64,000 nucleotides of DNA from CAYZED01 sp964477445 (GTDB lineage Bacteria > Bacillota > Clostridia > Lutisporales > Lutisporaceae), in NCBI GenBank assembly GCA_964477445.1, contig CAYZED010000005.1, positions 62,001 to 126,000 on the forward strand. The letters run 5' to 3'. This document shows, piece after piece, positions 8,521-18,031 of this stretch. The notes beneath the pieces are model-generated. The model searched no databases. It saw only the letters and a program-made list of their open reading frames with translations, and was not told where the DNA came from. Position numbers and translations under genes: made by a program. Every line of letters begins with the position of its first letter. The first letter of the stretch is position 1.

Positions 8521-9738
8521 GTGTCATATTTAAAAATAAATCAAGAAAAAATCAATGCGGAGACAAAAGAAATACTTATTAGTTTATGTCCTTTCAACGC
8601 GTTTACTGATTCAAACGGATGTTTTGAAATAAATGCAGGCTGTAAGATGTGCAAAATATGCATTAATAAAGGTCCAGCTGGATGCATTGAGTTGATTGAA
8701 GAAATAAAAGAAGCCATAAACAAAGACGATTGGAAAGGCATAACTGTATATGTCGATCACATTCACGGTGAAATACATCCTGTGACTTTTGAACTTATTG
8801 GGAAAGCAAAAGAATTAGCACAAAAGATTAAACATCCAATATATGCATTGTTTATTGGTCACAATATTACAAAAAAAGCTGAAGAATTATTGTATTACGG
8901 TGTTGATAAAATTTTTGTTTATGATAATAAAAAACTAGAAGACTTTGTTATTGAACCTTATTCAAACGTTTTCGAAGATTTTATAAAAAACAATATGCCG
9001 TCTTCGGTTCTAGTTGGCGCAACAAGTGTAGGTAGAAGCCTGGCACCAAGAATTGCAGCAAGATTTAAAACTGGACTAACTGCGGATTGTACTATTCTTG
9101 AGATGAAAGAAAATACTGATTTGGTTCAGATTAGACCTGCTTTTGGTGGCAATATTATGGCGCAAATAATAACTGAAAACAATAGACCACAATTTTGCAC
9201 GGTGAGATATAAGATGTTTTCGGCTCCCCCTAAGATGAACAGTTTCTCGGGGAAATTAGAAGTATGCAGTATTTCAGAAGAAAAACTTGAATCAAATATT
9301 GAGGTTTTGAGTATCACAAAAAAAGAAAAAACGGAGAGTATTTCTGACGCGGAAGTGATTATAGCAGTCGGTAGAGGAGTTAAAAATAGGGGAGATATCG
9401 AACTAATTAAAAATTTAGCAGGTTTTATTGGGGCAAAATTGGCTTGCACTAGACCTTTAAACGAAAATGGTTGGTTTGATCCAAGGGTTCAAATAGGATT
9501 AAGCGGAAGAAGCGTAAAGCCAAAACTTATTATAGCTATAGGGATTTCTGGTTCTGTTCAGTTTGCTGCCGGGATGCAGAATTCCGAATTAATAATTGCG
9601 ATTAATAATGATCCAAATGCACCTATTTTTAATATTGCACATCACGGAATTGTAGGCGATTATAGCGTAATAATTCCAGGTTTAATCGAAAAAATCAGCC
9701 AGTTTAATAGTTCAGGAGGGGTACAAAATGTCATATAA
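8521..9738 (+). CDS. lctC: Electron transfer flavoprotein alpha subunit with N-terminal ferredoxin-like domain
   Basis: A 405-residue EtfA, longer than house-keeping EtfA because of an N-terminal iron-sulfur segment: Cys23 in a CPFNAF motif and Cys41, Cys44, Cys47 in CKMCKIC can hold one [4Fe-4S] cluster. Residues 70-270 are the EtfA alpha/beta domain, and residues 310-395 the FAD domain with GLSGRSVKPK and GISGSVQFAAGM. GTG at 8521 is the start, behind GGGGGAGG. The 3' end overlaps the lactate dehydrogenase gene by 11 bp, so translation is coupled. The ferredoxin-like domain is the known entry or exit point for ferredoxin electrons in the lactate dehydrogenase/Etf complex. Confidence 0.94.
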   Translation: MSYLKINQEKINAETKEILISLCPFNAFTDSNGCFEINAGCKMCKICINKGPAGCIELIEEIKEAINKDDWKGITVYVDHIHGEIHPVTFELIGKAKELAQKIKHPIYALFIGHNITKKAEELLYYGVDKIFVYDNKKLEDFVIEPYSNVFEDFIKNNMPSSVLVGATSVGRSLAPRIAARFKTGLTADCTILEMKENTDLVQIRPAFGGNIMAQIITENNRPQFCTVRYKMFSAPPKMNSFSGKLEVCSISEEKLESNIEVLSITKKEKTESISDAEVIIAVGRGVKNRGDIELIKNLAGFIGAKLACTRPLNENGWFDPRVQIGLSGRSVKPKLIIAIGISGSVQFAAGMQNSELIIAINNDPNAPIFNIAHHGIVGDYSVIIPGLIEKISQFNSSGGVQNVI

Positions 9739-11125
9739 AATTGTAAATAAGAGTGACATAGATTTCTTTCTAACATTTATTGAAGAAAATCGGGTTTTTG
9801 TCTCTGATGGTATTAGTAAGGATTATTCGCATGATGAATTAGGAGGCATAGAGAATTATCCTGATATTCTAATAAAGGTAACATCCACAGAGGAAATTTC
9901 AAAAATAATGAAATATGCGCACGAAAATAATATTTCTGTAGTTGTGAGAGGCTCAGGGACAGGGTTGGTAGGGGCGTCAGTACCAATATATGGCGGAATA
10001 ATGATTGAGACAACCTTGATGAATAATATTTTAGAACTGGATGAAGAAAATCTAACAGTTACGGTTGAACCAGGAGTACTACTCATGCAACTCTCAAAAT
10101 TCGTAGAAGAGAAGGACTTGTTTTATCCACCTGATCCAGGTGAAAAGACTGCAACCATAGCTGGGAATATTAATACAAATGCTGGTGGGATGAGAGCCGT
10201 TAAATATGGAGTCACAAGGGACTATGTGCGAGGGCTCACTGTAGTTTTAGCTACAGGCGAAATCCTTGAAGTCGGGGGCAAAGTAGTTAAGAATAGTTCG
10301 GGTTATAGCCTTAAGGATTTGATTGTTGGTTCTGAGGGAACACTTTGTGTAGTTTCGAAGGCTATTTTAAAACTTATACCACTACCAAAAAAAACGATCA
10401 GTCTTTTAATTCCATTTGAAGATATTGAAAGTGCTATTGAAACAGTCCAAAAAATAGTTAAATCAAAATCAAATCCTACAGCTATTGAATTTATGGAGAG
10501 ACAGACTATCCTATTTGCAGAAGAATTTTTAGGAAAAAAATTCCCGGACAACAGTCACAATGCATACATTTTGTTAACTTTTGACGGAAACTCAAAAGAA
10601 CAGGTTGAAAGAGACTACGAAATCATTGCGGAGCTATGTTTAAATGAAGGCGCGAAAGATGTTTTTATAGTTGATACCGATGAGCGAAAAGAGTCGGTTT
10701 GGTCTGCAAGAGGCGCTTTTTTAGAGGCGATTAAGGCTTCTACTACTGAACTAGACGAATGTGATGTTGTTGTACCTAGAAACAAAGTTGCTAAATTTAT
10801 AATGTATACTCATGAAATTGCTAAAGAACTTGAAGTTCGAATACCTAGTTTTGGACATGCGGGAGATGGAAATCTTCACGTTTATGTATGTAAAGATGAT
10901 ATGGATGAGGAAACATGGAAACTTAAGCTCGATAAAGCTTTTGAACTAATGTACAAAAAATCAAAAGAGTTTGGAGGATTAGTTTCTGGCGAGCATGGAA
11001 TAGGTTATGCAAAGAGAAAGTTTTTATGGGATCAATACGGGGATAAACATATTGAATTAATGAAAAATATAAAGTTGGTTTTTGACCCGAAAAATATTTT
11101 AAATCCAGGGAAGATTTGTCAATAA
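9728..11125 (+). CDS. lctD: FAD-dependent lactate dehydrogenase (glycolate oxidase GlcD-type)
   Basis: A 465-residue flavoenzyme of the vanillyl-alcohol oxidase superfamily. The FAD-binding PCMH domain covers about residues 35-215 with RGSGTGLVG and the later NAGGMRAVKYG segment. The C-terminal substrate cap ends with SFGHAGDGNLHVY and SGEHGIGYAKR, signatures of D-lactate/glycolate dehydrogenases. It oxidises lactate to pyruvate and hands electrons to the EtfAB pair encoded directly upstream (11-bp overlap). With these partners it forms the electron-bifurcating (confurcating) lactate dehydrogenase. Stereospecificity is inferred to be D, which is consistent with a lactate racemase homologue as the next gene. 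Confidence 0.94.
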   Translation: MSYKIVNKSDIDFFLTFIEENRVFVSDGISKDYSHDELGGIENYPDILIKVTSTEEISKIMKYAHENNISVVVRGSGTGLVGASVPIYGGIMIETTLMNNILELDEENLTVTVEPGVLLMQLSKFVEEKDLFYPPDPGEKTATIAGNINTNAGGMRAVKYGVTRDYVRGLTVVLATGEILEVGGKVVKNSSGYSLKDLIVGSEGTLCVVSKAILKLIPLPKKTISLLIPFEDIESAIETVQKIVKSKSNPTAIEFMERQTILFAEEFLGKKFPDNSHNAYILLTFDGNSKEQVERDYEIIAELCLNEGAKDVFIVDTDERKESVWSARGAFLEAIKASTTELDECDVVVPRNKVAKFIMYTHEIAKELEVRIPSFGHAGDGNLHVYVCKDDMDEETWKLKLDKAFELMYKKSKEFGGLVSGEHGIGYAKRKFLWDQYGDKHIELMKNIKLVFDPKNILNPGKICQ

Positions 11126-11154
11126 ATACTAACCGCAATAAGGAGATGTGAAAA

Positions 11155-12450
11155 ATGGGAACATATAAAATGAAATATGGAAAAGGCGAAGAGATTTTCG
11201 AATTTCCTGATGAAAATATTTTAAAAATTATAGAACAGAATAAGGAAGAGAAAATTGAATCGAGTGCTGAAGAGATAGTTCGAGCTGCATTAGATAATCC
11301 GATTGGGACGGCAAAGCTTAGAGAAATTGTAAAAAAAGGAGAAAGTGTGGCCGTACTTATTCCTGATATAACCAGGGCGTGGCAGTCGCCAGAGATTTTT
11401 GTACCGCTAGTTATTGAAGAATTAAATAAAGGTGGTATTTTAGACAAAGATATAATTATTATTGTCGCCTTGGGAACACATAGAATGCAAACTGAAGATG
11501 AAATGAAAAGACTTGTCAGTGCAGATATTTACAACCGTATTTCGGTGGTTAATCATGATTGCAAAGATGAAGAAAACTTAGTTTATTGTGGGACAACATC
11601 TCGTGGTACTGTGGTAAGGTTAAACAAAAAAGCGATGTCATGTAATCATATGGTGCTCCTTGGTGGAATTGTATATCATTTTCTCGCGGGTTTTGGTGGA
11701 GGAAGAAAAACGATTTTGCCTGGTATAAGTTCTTATGATACTGTAATGCAAAACCATGCATATTCTTTTAATAAAGGACTGGGTTCAGGGACTAACCCAT
11801 ATATTAAGTGTGGAAGTTTTGATGAAAATAATCCTATTCACAGTGATATGATTGAAGCCGCTAATTTTGCAAAGCCAACATTTATGTTAAATGTTATTGT
11901 AGACGCAAAAAATAAAATCTCAAATGCATTTGCAGGTGATTTCATAAAAGCACACGTCGCGGGTGTAAACAAAGTAATTGAAATAGACGGAATTGTTATT
12001 GATGAAAAAGCAGATATGGTAATTGCTTCTGCATGTGGATTTCCGAAGGATATGAATCTATATCAGAGTTCAAAGACTATGTTTAATGCCATTGAGGCTC
12101 TAAAAGATAATGGCGTATTGATTATAATATCTGATTGCACTGAAGGATTTGGGAGCTCAGATACCGAATACATATTAACAAAATTTGACAACATGTTTGA
12201 TCGAGAAAAAGACGTTCGTAAAATTTATTCGATTGGTAAAGGAATTGGATATGCTATTTGCGAAACTTCTGAAAAATTTAATTATATTCTCGTCACAAAA
12301 ATGAAACCGGAGTTATTTGAAAAAACAAAAATCATTGCTGTTGAGAGTATTGGTGCTGCACTCGAAATAGCATATAAAATCAAAGAAACAAAGAATTTAA
12401 AAACATATTTAATGCCAGTTGGAGCGAATACAAAGGCCACTATTAGGTAG
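11155..12450 (+). CDS. larA: Lactate racemase (LarA family)
   Basis: A 431-residue LarA homologue. Positions that match the Lactobacillus plantarum active site are present: Asp71 and Arg74 in PDITRAW, His109 in LGTHRM, His175 in YHFLAGF and Lys185 in GGGRK, the lysine that carries the nickel-pincer nucleotide. It would interconvert L- and D-lactate so that both isomers reach the dehydrogenase upstream. AAGGAG precedes the ATG and the gene ends the operon before a terminator. The cofactor genes larB, larC and larE are not in the window; they would have to be elsewhere. Other LarA-family members racemise related 2-hydroxyacids, so the exact substrate is inferred from context. Confidence 0.9.
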   Translation: MGTYKMKYGKGEEIFEFPDENILKIIEQNKEEKIESSAEEIVRAALDNPIGTAKLREIVKKGESVAVLIPDITRAWQSPEIFVPLVIEELNKGGILDKDIIIIVALGTHRMQTEDEMKRLVSADIYNRISVVNHDCKDEENLVYCGTTSRGTVVRLNKKAMSCNHMVLLGGIVYHFLAGFGGGRKTILPGISSYDTVMQNHAYSFNKGLGSGTNPYIKCGSFDENNPIHSDMIEAANFAKPTFMLNVIVDAKNKISNAFAGDFIKAHVAGVNKVIEIDGIVIDEKADMVIASACGFPKDMNLYQSSKTMFNAIEALKDNGVLIIISDCTEGFGSSDTEYILTKFDNMFDREKDVRKIYSIGKGIGYAICETSEKFNYILVTKMKPELFEKTKIIAVESIGAALEIAYKIKETKNLKTYLMPVGANTKATIR

Positions 12451-12504
12451 TATTTTTGCATCAAAAGTTAATAGGTAATTTACTATTAAAAATTCAATCC
12501 ATAT

Positions 12505-12550
12505 CCCGTTAGACATTCTTAATGAGTTGCCTAGCGGGTTTTTATTTTTT
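12505..12550 (+). terminator. Terminator of the lactate operon
   Basis: CCCGTTAG (12505-12512) pairs with CTAGCGGG (12531-12538), one G-T pair included, and is followed by a T-rich run. It closes the operon that ends with larA. Confidence 0.85.
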
Positions 12551-12628
12551 GTACTAAAAGATAGAAGATTATCCTTTATAGGGTTATAATATAAATTGTA
12601 TAAAAACGAAATATAAACGGAGGATGTT

Positions 12629-14416
12629 ATGGAAAATCAATCAATTATAGACAGAAATGAAAAAGAGGTTGACATTGTAGTAAGCAACATATTGAAATGG
12701 GCATGTCTGATTTTTCCTATGATTATACTAATGGCGGCTGTGAAGGTATTTGTGTACCCTGTGTCTAATTATCTTTTACCTTGTGGTGTAGGAATTCTCC
12801 TTTGTGGAAGCCCACATTTTTTGCTGAAGTTAAATATAAAGAATCGAAATTTCTTTAAATACTACGCTATCATTGGGACTGCTTTCTTAGCGGGATTAAT
12901 GAATGTTAGTAAAATGGATATAAATATAATATTTTGTTTTCCAATAATACTTAGTTGCTTATATTTTGACAAAAAACTAGTTATGAATTCATTAATAATA
13001 TGCTGCGTATCTATGGTTTTGGCAACAGCATTTAGATATACCATAGTAGAACCAGATGTCTTAGCTAAGTTGAATTATAACCTTCCTTCGAAAATAGTGT
13101 CATACTTGTTCGAATTGTTTGGTATTTCGACGATCGTTGTTTTGCTAGCTGAACGTATAAAGACATTAATTACAAACATAATAATATCAGAAAATCGTTC
13201 GCGAGAGACTGTAGCCAAAGTGGCTGAAATTATGTTGCCGCTTAGAGAAGCTTCTAATAAATTAACTACTGTATCAGAGAATTTGGTTGTCGCCACTGAG
13301 GTTACCACCTTGAAAACAGTTGATGCCACTAATGCTATTGAAGATATAAGAGTTATAATTACGAACTCAAATACCAATCTTAGTGAAACAAATAGTAACA
13401 TCAATGCAATAACGGACTCGGTTGAAGATATTACAAAAAACATAAGTGGACTTGCTGCAACATCTGAGCAAACAGCTTCTGTGGTTGGACGCGCATCAGA
13501 TTATTTTGATCAAATCTCAGAAAATATAGTTAATCTTTCGGGATTTTCTAAAGCTGTTACAATATCGCTAAGCGAAGTAACAACATCTGTTCAAGAAATC
13601 GATAATTCTCTTTCTGAAATCAGCAAAAAATGTGGATACTCGATAAAAATCACTACAAATGGTGAACAAAAGGCTAAAAATGCAAATAATATAATCGAAA
13701 AGTTGGATATTACATCTGCGCAAATTGGGAAAATTATTAATATAATTAAAACTATTGCAGATCAAACAAATATGTTGGCCTTAAATGCAGCTATCGAGGC
13801 AGCTGGTGCCGGAGCCGCAGGAAGAGGATTTGCAGTTGTTGCTAACGAAGTTAAGGAATTAGCTAAACAAACAACTTTAGCTACTGGTGCAATTAGCGAA
13901 CAAATCGATTTTATGAAAAATAACATAACAGAAGCTGTTGATGCTGTCAAATCAGTTAGCGGTGTTTTTAGCGAAATAGTTGGGACCACAAATATGATTG
14001 CATCTTCTGTCACCAAGCAATCAGACACGATGGGAAATATCTCAGATTCACTCACAAATGTAGCAAATGACGTGAAAAAGACATCTATAGATATTGAGAA
14101 CATTGCAAATAACTCAAGAAATGCAGCATCAAATCTCAATGAAGTATCTGCTGGTGTGCAACAATTTTCTGAGTCACTTAGTCTTCTGAATGAATCTTCA
14201 ATTAATGTATTTAACAATATCGAAGAAGCTAATGATAAACTTGATAAAACAACAAAAACATCGGGCGAAATTAATACAAAGGCTGACAGAATTTCAAACA
14301 ATATTAAGGAAATCAGTGAGTCATCTGTCAATCTTAAAAATGTAACTGAAAGAACTAGTGCTTCTGTTAAGTCATTGAATAATATAACTGCTACTTTAGA
14401 GAGTGTTTTGAGGTAA
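12629..14416 (+). CDS. Methyl-accepting chemotaxis protein
   Basis: A 595-residue chemoreceptor. Residues 25-185 hold about six hydrophobic helices with no large periplasmic loop and no clear HAMP domain, so it may sense within or near the membrane. Residues 200-595 form the coiled-coil signalling domain; the hairpin tip is near residues 375-410 with DQTNMLALNAAIEAA and GRGFAVVANEVKELA. Two tip positions differ from the usual EAARAGE: here Gly replaces Arg and Ala replaces the second Glu (AAGAGAAGRGF). It would couple to CheW/CheA. GGAGG precedes the ATG and the gene is monocistronic. Confidence 0.92.
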   Translation: MENQSIIDRNEKEVDIVVSNILKWACLIFPMIILMAAVKVFVYPVSNYLLPCGVGILLCGSPHFLLKLNIKNRNFFKYYAIIGTAFLAGLMNVSKMDINIIFCFPIILSCLYFDKKLVMNSLIICCVSMVLATAFRYTIVEPDVLAKLNYNLPSKIVSYLFELFGISTIVVLLAERIKTLITNIIISENRSRETVAKVAEIMLPLREASNKLTTVSENLVVATEVTTLKTVDATNAIEDIRVIITNSNTNLSETNSNINAITDSVEDITKNISGLAATSEQTASVVGRASDYFDQISENIVNLSGFSKAVTISLSEVTTSVQEIDNSLSEISKKCGYSIKITTNGEQKAKNANNIIEKLDITSAQIGKIINIIKTIADQTNMLALNAAIEAAGAGAAGRGFAVVANEVKELAKQTTLATGAISEQIDFMKNNITEAVDAVKSVSGVFSEIVGTTNMIASSVTKQSDTMGNISDSLTNVANDVKKTSIDIENIANNSRNAASNLNEVSAGVQQFSESLSLLNESSINVFNNIEEANDKLDKTTKTSGEINTKADRISNNIKEISESSVNLKNVTERTSASVKSLNNITATLESVLR

Positions 14417-14440
14417 AAGCGTTATTAATTGTAATATATA

Positions 14441-14480
14441 ACACTTCGAGTTTTGAATATTTCGAAGTGTTCAAAACTCG
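14441..14480 (+). repeat. Two overlapping, mutually exclusive hairpins
   Basis: ACACTTCGA (14441-14449) pairs with TCGAAGTGT (14462-14470), while CGAGTTTTGAA (14447-14457) pairs with TTCAAAACTCG (14470-14480). The two stems share bases and cannot form together. They follow the chemoreceptor stop codon and may end its transcript, although no long T-run follows. The right arm touches the left edge of the AOR remnant. Confidence 0.7.
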
Positions 14481-14483
14481 AGT

Positions 14484-15479
14484 GAAGTACCTGGTGAAAT
14501 TGACCCGATATATGGTGGACCGGAATATGAAACCGTTGCTACTTTTGGGTCTTATTGCGGAGTAACAGATTTGGTTGCAGTGGCTAAGGCTAATGAATTA
14601 TGTAACAAATATGGCCTAGATACGATATCATGTGGCGCAACGATTGCTTTCGCAATGGAATGCTATGAAAAAGGCTTGATTAGCAAAGAAAAAGCTGATG
14701 GGCTTGAGTTGAACTTAGGGAATAAAGATGTACTTGCGATTTTGGTAGAAAAAATTGCTAAGCGCGAAGGCATTGGAGAACTTTTAAGTCAGGGCTCAAA
14801 AAGAGCAGCACAGATGATTGGTGAAGCTGCAATACCTCTAAGTATAGATGCAAAAGGACAAGAATTTCCAGCTCATATGCCTCATAATAAACCGATGATA
14901 GGTTTGCAATACGCGATTTATCCAGGAGGGGCAGACCACACTAATGGTGAAGTTGACGAAACTTACACTATGCCTGCAGATAGTTTTGTAATGGAGCGAT
15001 TATCTGATATTGGAGCTGGTGGATACCATGAAGATATTTTTAATTTAACTGGTGAGAAAGTAAAGCTTGCTTTTACAACTCATTGTTATTCGAGTCTTGC
15101 TGATACACTTTGTATGTGTCTTTTCATATATGGATCTTCAGCCGCAATTTACGGACCTAAAGAAGTAGTGGAACTATGTAAATCAGGTATTGGTTGGGAT
15201 GTCACAATTAATGAACTCATAGAAATTGGTGAAAGAAAGCTTAATATGATGAGATATCTTAGTTCAAGAGAAGGTTTTACAAAAAAAGATGATGTATTAC
15301 CAGATCGAATATTCGAACCATTAAAGGACGGACCCTCAAAAGGTAAATGCCTAAATAGGGAACAGTTTGAAAGTGCAAAAGAAACTTATTATAATTTAGT
15401 AGGCTGGGACAGCGAGACAGGAAACCCTACTAAAGAGACATTAAATAAACTTTCATTAGGATGGGTATTAGATATATAA
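14484..15479 (+). pseudogene. N-terminally deleted aldehyde:ferredoxin oxidoreductase remnant
   Basis: The frame is open from 14457 and reads as AOR sequence from about 14490: DPIYGGPEYETVATFGSYCG, then KANELCNKYGLDTIS, a typical mid-protein AOR segment. About 330 residues remain, the C-terminal half. The N-terminal pterin-binding domain and the first three cluster cysteines are missing, and the first in-frame start codon (TTG 14571) has no ribosome site. The expected DxxGLC motif is changed to DTLCMC. The product could not bind tungstopterin as AOR does, so this is a deletion relic, joined to sequence just behind the chemoreceptor. A complete AOR of a different subfamily is at 56635. Confidence 0.88.
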
Positions 15480-15616
15480 AAATTCGTATCAGAAAATAAA
15501 TAGAACAAGTTAAAAGTGAAAAATTCTAAAATAGATAGTATAATTGAGCTAAAAGATGGTAGAATTGACTTAGACAATTTAAGATGAAGTTGTTAAACAT
15601 TGGGAAGAGGTGGATT

Positions 15617-15883
15617 ATGGATCAGTCAAATAAAGATATGGTGTTTTTTTGTTTGGAATTTGTAAAGAATAATGTTTATGAACAAAGTCAAAATGTACAA
15701 TGTAGAATTTGGATAAAAAACGCGGTAGAAATAATCGAAAAAAGTTCTTTGGAAAATGCTGATTTTTTGGTGCTTAACTTACATGCAGTGGATGCTTTTT
15801 TCTCCGGGCATGACAGTAGTTCCACTACCAACAATATAATTGATAAAGTTAAGCTTATTGAGGCATTGTTGAAGGACGTTTAG
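15617..15883 (+). CDS. Small hypothetical protein
   Basis: An 88-residue soluble, probably helical protein that I do not recognise. ATG 15617 is preferred over ATG 15584 because AGAGGTGG ends 4 bp before it. The sequence is acidic with a hydrophobic middle (residues 52-62, ADFLVLNLHAV) and no known motif. It lies between the AOR remnant and the convergent ABC-F gene. A 23-codon open stretch (15516-15587) with a GTG start overlaps its 5' region but has no good ribosome site. Confidence 0.5.
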   Translation: MDQSNKDMVFFCLEFVKNNVYEQSQNVQCRIWIKNAVEIIEKSSLENADFLVLNLHAVDAFFSGHDSSSTTNNIIDKVKLIEALLKDV

Positions 15884-15955
15884 AAGTTCAAGTTAACTCA
15901 TTTTTAGGACATTCATAATTTGATTAATTTTTTAGAATATTCACAAGAGTCACCT

Positions 15956-17884
15956 TTAGAAGTCTTCGTTAAAAGACTTCAGATATTCTTGACGTTCCAT
16001 TTTTTCTAAAATTTCGACTTCGAGAAGCTCTTTTTCTTCAAGAAGAAGGGTGAGTTTAACGAAGTCAGAGGAAGCATTTCTTAATTCTTCCTCTAAGTTA
16101 TTAAGTTTATTTTCTAAATCAGATACTACTTTATCTATTGTTTTTAATTCGTGTTTTTCATTAAAAGATAATTTCTTTTTTTCAGGAACACGATTTTTTA
16201 TTTCTGTTTTCTCATCTATTTCTATCTTTCTATTCGTTTTAACATTAGATTCGATTTTTTTTTCATTCATAATAGTCATAGAATTTAAGTCTTCAAGATA
16301 ATCCATGTAATCCGTGTAGTTTCCTGTATGCTCTTGGACGTGTCCTTCGCCTTGAAATGCCCAAATTCTTTCACATGTTCTATCCAAAAAATATCTATCA
16401 TGGGATATTATTATAACCACCCCGCTAAATTCATCGAGGTAATCTTCTAAGATACTAAGAGTATCTATGTCAAGGTCATTGGTTGGCTCGTCAAGTATAA
16501 GTACATTTGGGCTCCCAATTAAAACTTGCAACAAATATAACCTTCTTCGTTCTCCTCCTGAAAGCCTTGAAATTTGGGTATATTGCATTTGCCCATCAAA
16601 AAGAAATCGCTCCATCATCTGGGATGCGGAAATTTTTTCGCCATCGCCGGTAGTAACGAATTCAGCCGTTTGTTTTATCCATTCTATTGCGCGAAGAGTT
16701 TCATCCATGGCTTTGACATCTTGAGAAAAATATCCAAGCTTAACAGTTAATCCGAGAACAACATCGCCAGAATCAGGTTGGATTTCACCTGCAATAACAC
16801 GCAATAATGTAGTTTTTCCAATACCACTAGGTCCTATAATTCCAATTCGATCATTTTTAACAGTCGTATATGAAAAATCTTCGATAATTCTTTTTTCGCC
16901 AAAAGTTTTTTTTATTGATTTTAGCTCTAAAATTTTTGAACCTAATCTGGTATTTGCGACAGAAATCTCGATTTTTTCTTCTTCTGTGTTTTTTAAACCG
17001 TTCTTTATGTTATCAAAACGATCTATTCTAGCCTTTTGTTTGGTAGTTCTGGCTTTTGCGCCCTTTCGAATCCATTCTAATTCTTTTTTATATAAGCTAG
17101 AGAGTTTTCTCTGATTAGTAGATTCAAGCGCTTTTCTTTCTGCTTTTTTTTCTATAAATTCGGTGTAGTTTCCATTATAATTAAACATTTCACCACGGTC
17201 TAGTTCAAGTGTTTTATTTACTACTCTATCTAAAAAGTATCTGTCATGAGTCACCATTATGAGTGCGCCACGACGGCTTTTTAGAATCGATTCCAACCAA
17301 GTAACTGTTTCAGAATCCATATGATTAGTGGGCTCGTCTAGAATAAGTAGCTGACATTCAGAGATTAAAACTTCAGCAAGTGCAACTCTTTTTATTTGTC
17401 CACCTGAAAGCGTACCAATTAATGCATTGAAATCATGTATTTTAAGTTGAATAAGTATTGATTTTATTTGAGTTTCCATCTCCCAGGAACCACTTATATC
17501 CATTTTATGTTGTAAATCTAGGACTTTTTTTTGCAAAGTATCATTGTTGGGGTCGTTTTCCAAGTTCAGTACAGATTCTTCATAGTCTCTTATAATTTCT
17601 AGGTTTTCAGAGCCTCCTTGGAATATAGCTTCTATAACAGTTAAGTTAGGATCAAAAGTCGGATTTTGGGTAAGGTATGAAATTTTTATTCCTTTTGGTA
17701 TACTTATATTACCTTCATCAGCAGCCTCAACTCCTGAAATGGCTTTGAGCAAAGATGTCTTACCCGTTCCGTTTACACCGATAAGACCAATTTTTTCATT
17801 ATCATAAATGCTGAAACTTATATCATTAAAAAGAATTTTTTCGCCATATGCTTTTTTTAGACCTTCAACTTGCATAACTAACAT
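15956..17884 (-). CDS. ABC-F family ATPase (ribosome-associated type)
   Basis: A 642-residue protein with two ABC ATPase domains and no membrane part. Walker A motifs are GVNGTGKTSLL (first domain) and GPSGIGKTTLL (second); signature motifs are LSGGQIKR and LSGGERRR; both Walker B segments end in LILDEPT. The two domains are joined by the lysine-rich linker (P-site tRNA interaction motif region) near residues 240-300, and a charged coiled coil of about 90 residues ends the protein, as in Uup/YfmR-like ABC-F factors. ATG 17884 is chosen over the TTG at 17902 because GAGGG lies 5 bp before it. Role: ribosome rescue or translation assistance; an antibiotic-resistance role is possible but not indicated. 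Confidence 0.92.
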   Translation of the reverse strand: MLVMQVEGLKKAYGEKILFNDISFSIYDNEKIGLIGVNGTGKTSLLKAISGVEAADEGNISIPKGIKISYLTQNPTFDPNLTVIEAIFQGGSENLEIIRDYEESVLNLENDPNNDTLQKKVLDLQHKMDISGSWEMETQIKSILIQLKIHDFNALIGTLSGGQIKRVALAEVLISECQLLILDEPTNHMDSETVTWLESILKSRRGALIMVTHDRYFLDRVVNKTLELDRGEMFNYNGNYTEFIEKKAERKALESTNQRKLSSLYKKELEWIRKGAKARTTKQKARIDRFDNIKNGLKNTEEEKIEISVANTRLGSKILELKSIKKTFGEKRIIEDFSYTTVKNDRIGIIGPSGIGKTTLLRVIAGEIQPDSGDVVLGLTVKLGYFSQDVKAMDETLRAIEWIKQTAEFVTTGDGEKISASQMMERFLFDGQMQYTQISRLSGGERRRLYLLQVLIGSPNVLILDEPTNDLDIDTLSILEDYLDEFSGVVIIISHDRYFLDRTCERIWAFQGEGHVQEHTGNYTDYMDYLEDLNSMTIMNEKKIESNVKTNRKIEIDEKTEIKNRVPEKKKLSFNEKHELKTIDKVVSDLENKLNNLEEELRNASSDFVKLTLLLEEKELLEVEILEKMERQEYLKSFNEDF

Positions 17885-18031
17885 AGTTGCCCTCGTTTTC
17901 AAATATTATTTACTTTGAGATTATAACACAAGCAATATGGTTGATGTATAATGAGGATATAGACATAAGATAATTGAATGTTGAACGGATTATTGATTAT
18001 TTATACTAATGTATAAAAGTGAGGTTTTGCT

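Noticed and set aside
13762..14331. 189-codon minus-strand frame opposite the chemoreceptor
   Set aside because: Ser/Leu-rich mirror of a coiled-coil coding sequence; no start signal.
15516..15587. 23-codon frame between the AOR remnant and the small gene
   Set aside because: GTG start without a ribosome site and no recognisable protein pattern.
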